DNA from: Limnanthes douglasii subsp. nivea | Taxonomy: Eukaryota; Streptophyta; Magnoliopsida; Brassicales; Limnanthaceae | Assembly: GCA_036936605.1 (NCBI GenBank) | Contig: JAUPFV010000002.1 | Span: forward strand, 251,741,305-251,805,304 | Length of the DNA: 64,000 bases | Reading direction: 5' to 3' | Shown here: piece by piece, positions 54,602 through 64,000 of the stretch | Position numbering within the stretch: position 1 is the stretch's first letter | Layout: each line of letters opens with the position of its first letter | Notes under the pieces: generated by a model | Seen by the model: the letters and a program-made list of their open reading frames with translations, nothing else | Database searches by the model: none | What the model was told of the DNA's origin: nothing | Program-made: the position numbers and the translations under genes

Positions 54602-55772
54602 CGAAATCATGCATAATCCATCAACTTGATGTGAAAAATACATTCTTACATGGTGGGCTCAAGGAAACTTTGTGTATGTATTAGTCTATAAGCTACAAAG
54701 ACTGTGATCATTCATCTTATATTTTTTATTATATAAGTTTATATAAGGGCACAATAAATCTCATCGAGTTTGGTACCAATGGTTTGGTGATTATTTAAAT
54801 ACTCTTTGGTTCTATCACAATGCATCAAGTCACTTTATTTTCATCTTCCACCAAGGTACAGTTATGGCTTCTATTCTTTGTGTATGATATTATTTTAACA
54901 ACTGTATATGATATTCTATGTAAATCTATCATATCCCTTCTTGGCAATGAGTTTGCAATGAAATACTTGGGGTTGTTTAGTTACTTTTTGGGTATCATTG
55001 TCACTCGTCATGCAAATGGTTTATTTTTATCCTAACAAAAATAAATGGTTTATTTTTATCTTAACAAAAATAAATGGTTTATATTTATCCTAACAAAGTG
55101 TTCAAAAATTGTTTGAATGGGCACAATGCAACTTTTGTTAACATTACACTCAAGCTTAACGCTCACTTTAATGCCCTTTATAAAGACCATAGTCATTATC
55201 GGATTCTTGCATAAAATATCAACTACCTCACACTTATACGCTCAATATCATTTATATCATGAAACAAGTGTGTATATTTATGCATAATTCATAAGAGGAT
55301 CATATCTATGCACTCAAACATATTGTTCGTTATCTTCAAGACAATTTTAGTCATGGTTTATATGTATATCCCTCTAAGACTTCAAATATTTTATTATACT
55401 GATGCTTATTGGGGTGGGTGTCCGGATACCAGACGATCCACATCTAGATTTTATGTGTTTATTGGTGATAAATATGTATCTTGGTAAGCCAAACATAAAC
55501 CGATGTGGTCTCGTTATAGTGCTAAAATCGAATATCAAGGGGTTTCAAATGTAGTTTATGAGTCACGTAGGTTATAAAATATTCTTTTGAAGGTTCTTTG
55601 TTTTATTTAAAAAGTTAACTTGGTCGATTGTGTTAATATTAGCGTAATATATTTATCTGGTAATTTGATTCAAGATAAACGCATTAAACATATTAATATT
55701 CATTTGTTCGCGAATAAATTGTTGGATAACATTTTTCCCATGTTTCGACTGCGGATGAGTGTTACAAGATAC
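54602..55772 (+). pseudogene. Copia reverse transcriptase/RNase H remnant (unit 2)
   Basis: Copy of 48120-49290 with almost no change: FFVYDIILTT, NEFAMKYLGLFSYFLGI, YYTDAYWGGCPDTRRST. Inactive. Confidence 0.85.
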
Positions 55773-57065
55773 TCATTGATAATCTTTACTATATAATTAG
55801 GTCAAGTTAATTATAGTTAGAAGTCAATTATATATTTATGTTAAAACATACTAATTAGACAAGATCTATGATAGTAAATGGTCAATACTAATAGGGTAAA
55901 TTTTATATGAAAAGTTATTTGGTAATGTGACAAAAGGTAATTAATTTTTGCTAGTAAGTACAAAGATAATGGAGAAGCTTAAGTAAATGTTTAGTGAGAG
56001 AGTCTGGCATAATAAATTATTAACTACATTTGTCATAAATGCCTTAAAAACTAATTATATGCAGCTAATGGACTCAATGGGCCGAAATATGATTTAGATC
56101 GAGATTCGAACAAGATCCAAGCTTATATCAAAATATCAACCCCACAAATCTGAATTTATCTAAAATAAAGGAATAAATAAATATGAGAATATATGGATAA
56201 TGACTTTGTCCAATTTGTCCTTTAAATAATTCTTTGTTACTTTGGATAAATGTTTTTCCTTAAAACTCATTCTTAAATTTTTTTATAAGCTTTTCTTAAC
56301 TATTGTGAAACGATTTTGGTTCGAAGAATGGAAAACAACCTTCTCACATATGAATTTAAAATAATGAAGCATAAAAATTTGAGCCAAGCTAGAAAAAACC
56401 CATATTTTTATAGATCTTACACGACTGGATCTTACACCTAATTGATAGATCTCTCACCATTTTTTGACAAATTTTCTCCTAACAGAAAAACTACGTATAA
56501 AAGGTTTTTATAGATATTTCACCATTTTCCCTCTTTTCCTCTCAAACTCTCACCAAACCTCTCAAGCACCAAACTTTCACCAAAAACTAAATGTAATTTT
56601 CTAAAGAATCTAAACCAACAAAAAGATTAAGGTAAGTTGTACAAGCCTCTCACTCTATTTTATTCATGATTTTGTTGTATATTAGGTGCTGAATAGTGGG
56701 TTTAAGTTACTGTTTTAAAATATGGATTTTGGTATAATTTAAGTCGTTGGTTTGATAGATTAATGTCGTAGAGTTATTTGTTATATGCATACCTGTCATT
56801 TTGGCTTAGATTTTGTTAAATATGGTGTAGTATTAATAGATATATGGTTTTGTTGCTTTGCATTTGTTCATCGTACGACGTATGCGCCCAGTAAAGTGCT
56901 CGTCGTATATATTGTGAGACCAAGATGGGTCTGTATCGCATGCGACACACATACATTACTGGGAACATGCGACACACATACAATACTGAGCGCATGCGGC
57001 GGCTCTTATCCAAAGCGCATGCGATTACATTTTAAAGGACTTGACATTGTTGTGTTTTTTTTTAG

Positions 57066-57382
57066 GATTGTTCGTACAAAACAAAACTGTTAGGAATCCT
57101 CATTGCCATGATACAACGCCTTACACATCGGTGCCTATGGAGCTTGTCCGTACTGAGGAACTTTCACCGGGTATTCGTACGAAACGACGCATGTGTCGTG
57201 GTGGTCCGGAGGACGATACTAACCATGACGTTGGTTGGGATGCGGCGGGTAGCAGTGATGTAGCTTCGTCTTTGGATGACGCACTTGAGGTTGATACGAA
57301 GTTCACATCAATATTGCCCCACGTCCCGAGTCTCTATCCTGATTACGCCCTACATGAGGTGTTTAGTGAATACAATGAAGAT
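57066..57382 (+). CDS. Predicted exon of unknown gene (unit 2)
   Basis: Identical to 50585-50901, with Met at 57137 and phase-0 donor after 57382. PP2 exon 2 of copy D (58171) again follows in matching phase, so a second in-frame fusion of the same layout is predicted. Confidence 0.5.
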
Positions 57383-58170
57383 GTAAGTTTTTCTAATAAA
57401 TAACTTTATTATATAATTCAAAATTACTTTTGTTAGACACGTTTTACACTTACGAGTTTGTGTGTTTGATGCATATTGCATGAAATATTTAGTTTGCGAT
57501 GTTTCGTGATTCACGACAGTCTCCATAAATGGGACTTCAAGAACCAAACTAGAGTGCGAGCAAAATTCATGGAGACTATATTTGAACCTCTTGTCGACAC
57601 TCTCTCAACTATGGTTAATTTTTTTTGTCTTAAGAAGAATGTAATTACGCACAGTTTTGGAAGGGTATAGTCAATATGACCGAATAATATCCTAAAATAT
57701 ATAGCTAACTCAATTTATAGGCGTATCCAATAGTTTCACAATAAAAAATTGTCTATATGATGTCACTGGAAGTTTTGATAATAGCTCAGAATGTGATTTT
57801 GTGTTCCTTGTGTTCTTTGTCAGTTTCCTTTTTATTTTTTACCATCCTTAGTTTGATAAGCCTGAGGTAGAAACTCTTATCTTATAGTTAAGCAGTAAAC
57901 CAGCCGAAAAATTAGTCCCAACACAAGTGTATTTCAATCTAAAAGTAGTTTTTTTTTTCCAGAAGTTGTTGTAAATTATCTTTTGTCGTTGTTAATTCAT
58001 CTATGACTGGTTGATTTGGGGGAGAAAGAGTGATTGAGAACGGCAGCCCTCCGATTTCTGATTTTTAGAACTTGGTTTGGATTGATGGAATTATGAATTA
58101 ATCTCTTTCAGTATTTTGTTTTTTTTGAAGTTTTTAATCCATTATTCTGATTGTTTTGGACTTGGAACAG

Positions 58171-58772
58171 AGTTTTTCACTTGAAAAAACGAGTGGAAAG
58201 AAGTGTTACATGCTAGCTCCAAGAGACTTGTATATTTGTTGGGGCGAGACTCCTTGGTATTGGCAATGGGTTTCTCATCCTGAATCCAGGTGTGTTTTTT
58301 ACACTCCTAAGTTTGGTCTTTAATTGTTTATTCAGGTATTTGATGTCGATATGCTCATGTAAACAGGTTTCCAGAGGTTGCAGAGCTTATGAACGTGTGC
58401 TGGCTGGAAATTTGCGGCACCATCAATACTCAAATATTATCCAAAGAAACCCTTTATACTGCTTACTTTGTGTTTAAATTAAGACCAGACTCCTATGGAT
58501 TTGTTGACCTACCCGTAGAGGTCGCGATTGAGCGAATTGGAGGTAGAAGCAGCAAGAGAACTGTCATCTTGAAGTCTGAAGTTAGGGAAGCTGGAGAAAC
58601 CAGTTCAGAATTGAAAGTGAGAGGAGATGGGTGGATGGAAGTAGAGTTGGGAGAAGTCTACATTGATGGGGATATGGAGGAGGAACTTAAACTAATTGTG
58701 CTGGAAATTGAATACGGTGAGTGGAAGAATGGCCTTGTTGTTGAAGGTTTTGAGATCAGACCCCAAGTGTAA
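58171..58772 (+). pseudogene. F-box-less PP2 copy D (exons 2 and 3 only)
   Basis: Exons 58171-58289 and 58367-58772 keep frame and splice sites. Only two residue changes from gene B are evident near the C-terminus (GEWKNG in place of GDWKKG). There is no F-box exon. It is preceded by the unknown exon of unit 2 in matching phase. Long retention of an open frame despite older divergence of the surrounding unit hints at either function or gene conversion with gene B. Confidence 0.78.
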
Positions 58773-59474
58773 GCAATGGATTTTAGCATTTTATTAGCGT
58801 CTCAAGCTCTTACAGAGAAGAAGAATTTCCATCCTAAAGTCCGCCTATAAATTTAAGATTGCTTTATATCGTATAATTTTCAAACAGTCGAAATAAATCA
58901 GATTTCATAATGTAATCCAAAACAGATATCCAAATTTATAAATCAGAACATTTTGCTCTATGATCTATTCAAGTGGTACAAAAAAAAATCCGAATGAGTT
59001 CGGATCCAATGGATAGTTGTACAGCACATAGATTGCATGTTTTTTTTATGAAATATCTATATTCACATTAGAAGAAGGTTATGCATATGGGAAAGCAACG
59101 AGCGAAAATCTTCTATGGAAAAATATTAAGCAACGAGCAAAAATCTTCTATGGAAAAAAATTCAATTCATGAATAAATTTGATAAAATGTAATTTATTCG
59201 TGCGACAAAACAGTTAAGTCATGAACTAATGAAAATTTTATAAATATAATCATCTCTAGCTGTGTATAAATATTATTATATATTAATAAAAAAATTATGA
59301 ATGTAATCTTTTCTAGTTTCGTGTATAAAAATTATCATATGATACGGTAGACTTGTTTATATAAATGGTAGACTTGTTTATATAAATGCTAGTACGATTA
59401 AAAAATGAGTTTAAATTTAATTTACAAAACGTTAATCTAAGATGGTAAACAATATAACTATCTTAAAAGAGTTC

Positions 59475-59600
59475 CGAGGGGTAGGCGAAAGTTTGTTGAG
59501 TTAAGCATGCTTGTGGTCAAAGATAGAGTTCAAATCTGTCACTTTGTAACGGTTCCGGTTCCTTTAAAAAAAAACCAGGTTAAAAAAAATATAAAATTGT
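59475..59600 (+). repeat. tRNA-derived SINE-like sequence (unit 3)
   Basis: Counterpart of 46480-46620 with GTTCAAATC kept and a slightly changed A-box region (GTAGGCGAAAG). Confidence 0.4.
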
Positions 59601-60197
59601 TAGTCCAAACTCATAGTGATTTAAGCACATTAAACGATATCTTAGCTTTTATATATATATATCATTTTTTTTATAAACGATTATGTTAGATTTAGCTATA
59701 TCAAATTTCGTCGGATGGATTTTTAGTATATAAAACCAAATATCTAAAATTTTCAAAGTCTAAATTGAAAACCAAATAAATAAATTATATACTTATCAAA
59801 TAATATATTTCTGTCGGTCTTAGTAAAATTATAAAATAATTGGAATTTGTAATATTAGGTTAGCTAAATATGAATTAGTTATTAATTTTTGGTAAAGCCA
59901 TTGTCGGATCGGATTACATTTAATTTTTTGTATGGACCGGTCTGAGCTCAGTAGTTGAAAATTACTAATGATTTTCTATAGACCCGTTACTTTATTCGTA
60001 AGATCAAGCTCTATGCTAAATGCCACGTTTTATTGTATATGTCCTTAATTGTTCTTTATATATTAAAGTTAAACAATTTTTGGTATCACTTTTTTTTTGG
60101 AAGGAATCCGCAGCCGCTATTCAATGTGTGTGCACAGGGTAAACTTTCAGTCCGACGCAATAGCCTACAAACCAACGCCAGAAGGTAAACCACAAAG

Positions 60198-61021
60198 GTG
60201 TTTGGATATTTAATTATTATTGAGACAAATTATACTAAGCTATATAAATATTACAACTCAAATATTCTTGCTATGGTATAGTTTATTATTATATATTTAT
60301 ATATTAATACTGATTGTTTTTTATTTTGATATTAATTGTTATAAATTAAAATTAAAATTATATATATTAAATCTAAAATATAAATTGGACAATAATCGGT
60401 ATCATTCATTCGGTTCAAACATCGGTTCGTTAATGGTTTGATAATATTATTGGATAGGTTTCAGATGGATTTTACTAGACCTGTCCCGAACAGATTAATG
60501 GATTTCTAAACCCAATAACAGTTCTTTTTTTCCGTCGTGAAGTCATTTTAATGATCAAATAAATTCAAAAGTTGTGCTCCAAAAAATAGTCTCATAATCG
60601 GCTAAAGTTGTGTTTGGATATTTAATTATTATTGAGACAAATTATACTAAGCTATATAAATATTACAACTCAAATATGCTTGCTATGGTATAGTTTATTA
60701 TTATATATTTATATATTAATACTGATTGTTTTTTATTTTGATATTAATTGTTATAAATTAAAATTAAAATTATATATATTAAATCTAAAATATAAATTGG
60801 ACAATAATCGGTATCATTCATTCGGTTCAAACATCGGTTCGTTAATGGTTTGATAATATTATTGGATAGGTTTCAGATGGATTTTACTAGACCTGTCCCG
60901 AACAGATTAATGGATTTCTAAACCCAATAACAGTTCTTTTTTTCCGTCGTGAAGTCATTTTAATGATCAAATAAATTCAAAAGTTGTGCTCCAAAAAATA
61001 GTCTCATAATCGGCTAAAGTT
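60198..61021 (+). repeat. 412-bp tandem duplication within unit 3
   Basis: GTGTTTGGATATTTAATT begins both copies (60198 and 60610); the copies run to 60609 and 61021 and are almost identical. Units 1 and 2 have it once. Confidence 0.95.
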
Positions 61022-61489
61022 GTGCCCATTAATCTGGCATCTCCTCCTTCTCCTCTTATGGTCCCCAGTTTCCTTTCTTAGACCCTCAACAATTATGTCC
61101 CCAACTCATTCCACGTCCCATGATTGATTCATTAATTAATTCCCAACATCATTGTCACTATAATTCACCTCAATCGGTTAGACCTATACAACATGGAATT
61201 TTTAAATCTCTTTTACAATCTTATCATATGTATTTCCTTTAGGATTTGAATTAAAAATTGTATGGATAATGATTATGATTTTCCTATTAAAAATAATACG
61301 TGGGAGTTGATGTCCTATTATCTGATGTTAATGTTATTATGTGAATTTTTAATTATAACAATAATTGTGAAGGTTTTTCTTAGCGACATAAAGTAGACAT
61401 GTAGATGATGGTGCATGTCAATGGATTGCCATAAATTATGGAGACATTTTTAGGTCAGTTAAATTGGCAAGCACTCTTATAGCTCAACT

Positions 61490-62655
61490 TTTCTTTCTCG
61501 AAATCATGCATAATCCATCAACTTGATGTGAAAAATATATTCTTACATGGTTGGCTCAAAGAAACTTTGTGTATGTATCAGTCTATAAGATACAAAGAGT
61601 GTGATCATTCATCTTATATTTTTTATTAAATAAGTTCATATAAGGGCACAATAAAGCTCCTCGAGTTTGGTACCAATAGTTTGGTGATTATTTATCTACT
61701 TTTGGATTCTATCACAATGCATAAGATCACTTTATTTTCATCTTCCACCAAGGTACAGTTATGGCTTCCATTCTTTGTGTATGATATTATTTTAACAACT
61801 TTCTATGATATTCTATGTAAATCTATCATATCTCTTCTTGGCAATGAGTTTGCAATGAAATACTTGGGGTTGTTTAGTTACTTTTTGGGCATCATTGTCA
61901 CTCGTCATGCAAATGGTTTATTTTTATCCTAACAAAAATAAATGGTTTATTTTTATCTTAACCTAAATAAATGGTTTATATTTATCCTAACAAAGTGTTC
62001 AAAAATTGTTTGAATGGGCATAATGCAACTTTTGTTAACATTACACTCAAGCTTAACACTCACTTTAATACCCTTTATAAGGACCATAGTCATTATCGGA
62101 TTCTTGCATAGAATATCAACTACCTCACACTTATACGCTCAATAACATTTATATCATGAAACAAGCGTGTTTATTTATGCATAATTCATAAGAGGATCAA
62201 ATCTATGCACTCAAATATATTGTTCGCTATCTTCAAGGTAATTTTAGTCATGGTTTATATGTATATCCCTGTAAGACTTCAAATATTTTATTATACAGAT
62301 CCTTATTGGGGTGGGTGTCCGGATATCAGACGATCCACATCGATATTTTATGTGTTTCTTGGTGATAAATGTGTATCTTGGTCAGCCAAACAAAAACCGA
62401 TGTGGTCTCGTTATAGTGCTAAAATCGAATATCAATGGGTTTCCAATGTAGTTTATGAGGCAGGTTATAAAATATTTTTTCGAAGATTCTTTGCTTTATT
62501 TAAAAAGTCAACTTGGTCGATTGTGTTAATATTAGTGTGATATATTTATCTGGTGATTTGATTAAAAATCAACGCATTAAACATATTAATATTCATTTGT
62601 TCGTGAATAAATTGTTGGATAACATATTTCCCATGTTTCGACTGCGGATGAGTGT
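61490..62655 (+). pseudogene. Copia reverse transcriptase/RNase H remnant (unit 3)
   Basis: Counterpart of 48120-49290. 61681-61932 has FFVYDIILTT and NEFAMKYLGLFSYFLGI; 62205-62540 has YYTDPYWGGCPDIRRST and KCVSWSAKQKPMWSRYSAK, still in one frame. Some sites look more ancestral here than in units 1-2 (SWSAK intact where the others have a stop). Confidence 0.85.
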
Positions 62656-63682
62656 TACAAGATACTCATTGATAATCTTAACTATATAATTAGGTCAAGT
62701 TAATTATAGTTATAAGTCAAATATATGTTTATGTTAAAAGATACTAATTAGACAAGATTTATGATAGTAAATGGTCAATACTAATAGGATAAATTTTATA
62801 TGAAAGGTTATTTGGTAATCTGACAAAAGGTAATTAATTTTTGCTAGTAAGTAGAGAGATAATGAAGAAGCTTAAGTAAATGTTTAGAGAGAGAGTCTCG
62901 CATAATAAATTATTAACCACATTTGTTATAAATGCCTTAAAAACTAATTATATGGAGCTAATGGATAAAAATTTGAACCAAGCTAGAAAAGAACCCCATA
63001 TTTTTATAGATCTTACACGACTCGATCTTACACGATTGAATCTTACACCTAATTGATAGATCTCTCACCAATGTTTTTACAAATGTTCTCCTAACAGAAA
63101 AACTACGTATAAATTTTATATATATATATATATCTCACAATTTTCCCTTTTTTCCTCTCAAACTCTCACCAAACCTCTCAAGCACCAAACTTTCACAAAA
63201 AACTAAAGGTAATTTTTTTAAAGAATCTAAACCCATAAAAAGATTAAGGTAAGCCATACAAGCCTCTCACTCTATTTTATTCATGATTTCGTTGTGTATT
63301 AGGTGTTGAATAGTGGGTTTAAGTTACGGTTTTAAAATATGGATTTTCGCATAATTTAAGTCGTTGGTTTGATAGATTAGTGTCGTAGAGTTATTTGTTA
63401 TATGCATACCCGTCATTTGGCTTTGATTTTGTTTAAAATGGTGTAGTATTAATAGATATATGGTTTTGTTGCTTTGCATTTGTTCATTGTACGACGTATG
63501 CGCCCAGTAAGGTGCTCGTCGTATATATTGTGAGACCATGATGGGTGTGTATCGCATGCGACACGCATACATTACTAGGCACATGCGACACACATACAAT
63601 ACTGAGCGCATGCGGCGGATCTTATCCAAAGCGCATGCGATTACATTTTAAAGGACTTGACATTGTTGTGTTTTTTTCCAAG

Positions 63683-63998
63683 ATTTCTCGTACAAAACAA
63701 AACTGTTAGGAATCCCCATTGCCATGATACAACTCCTTAGACATCGGTGCCTATGGATCTTGTTCGTACTGAGGAACTCTCACCGGGTAGCCGTACAAAA
63801 CGACGCATGTGTCGTGGTGGTCTAGAGGATGATACTAACCATGACGTTGGTTCGGATGCGGTGGGTAGTAGTGGTACAGCTTCGTCTTTGGATGACGCAC
63901 TTGAGGTCGATACGAAGTTCACGTCAATATTACCCCACGTCCCGAGTCTCTATCCTGATTACGCCCTACATGAGGCATTTAGTGTATACCATGAAGAT
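63683..63998 (+). CDS. Predicted exon of unknown gene (unit 3), at window end
   Basis: Diverged copy of 50585-50901, with Met at 63753 and donor GAT|GT at 63998/63999. The 82-codon frame has no stop and no indel despite about 18 changed codons, of which about 8 are synonymous only. Whether PP2 exons follow is outside the window. Confidence 0.5.
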
Positions 63999-64000
63999 GT

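Larger units (their letters stand above)
51454..57934 (+). repeat. Tandem array unit 2 (6481 bp)
   Basis: Near-identical to unit 1, with the extra length mainly in the TA run at 53101-53152. All subfeatures repeat in the same order: PP2 exons 2-3, SINE-like sequence, copia remnant, leader, unknown exon. Confidence 0.93.
57935..64000 (+). repeat. Tandem array unit 3, diverged, cut by window end
   Basis: Same order as units 1-2 but clearly more diverged: base changes throughout, a 412-bp internal tandem duplication (60198-61021), a local repeat near 59090-59160, and a ~300-bp deletion near 62965. It is the older copy. Confidence 0.9.

Overview
The window is nuclear DNA from a flowering plant, most likely a eudicot. 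It is A/T-rich, the two intact genes have introns with GT..AG borders, and most of the sequence is nested plant retrotransposons: copia, Tat-like Ty3/gypsy, L1-type LINEs, a TRIM and a Mutator-like transposase remnant. There are no operons, ribosome binding sites or CRISPR arrays. The only host gene family I recognise encodes F-box/PHLOEM PROTEIN 2 lectin-like proteins (PP2-B type). I cannot name the species.

Layout. 1-6791: a Ty1/copia element, cut by the window start, with a gag-pol frame broken three times. 6792-9762: A/T-rich spacer holding a ~0.9 kb degenerate 20-bp minisatellite. 9763-23694: duplication segment A, a complete F-box/PP2 gene (15622-17429) followed by an old copia remnant, split by two LINEs on the minus strand (9820-15389 and 17807-22988), each with its target-site duplication; the second LINE carries a solo LTR. 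23695-42118: a nest in which gypsy element B (minus) contains gypsy element A (plus, 25323-35632) inside its accessory antisense ORF, and A contains a three-LTR TRIM (30704-32256). 42119-43560: a decayed MULE transposase on the minus strand. 43765 onward: segment B with a second complete F-box/PP2 gene (44040-45837), then a tandem array with a ~6.45-6.48 kb period (units from 45002, 51454 and 57935).

How it fits together. Each array unit carries PP2 exons 2-3, a spacer with tRNA-derived SINE-like sequence and a copia remnant, then a promoter/leader and an exon of unknown origin. In units 2 and 3 the F-box exon is missing: the duplication broke inside intron 1, so PP2 exons 2-3 now lie downstream of the unknown exon. 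The reading phases match, so a fusion of that exon to the PP2 lectin domain is predicted twice. Marker differences place one unequal crossover within 51387-51453. Units 1 and 2 are nearly identical and therefore recent; unit 3 is more diverged. The paralogous segments also preserve uninterrupted homologues of both LINE insertion sites, which orders the events.

I see no unknown enzymatic or defence system. The most interesting items are the putative F-box-less chimeric PP2 genes, the mapped crossover, and the antisense ORF with its own promoter-like region kept in both gypsy elements. All boundaries were read by eye; those given as approximate could move by tens of bases.
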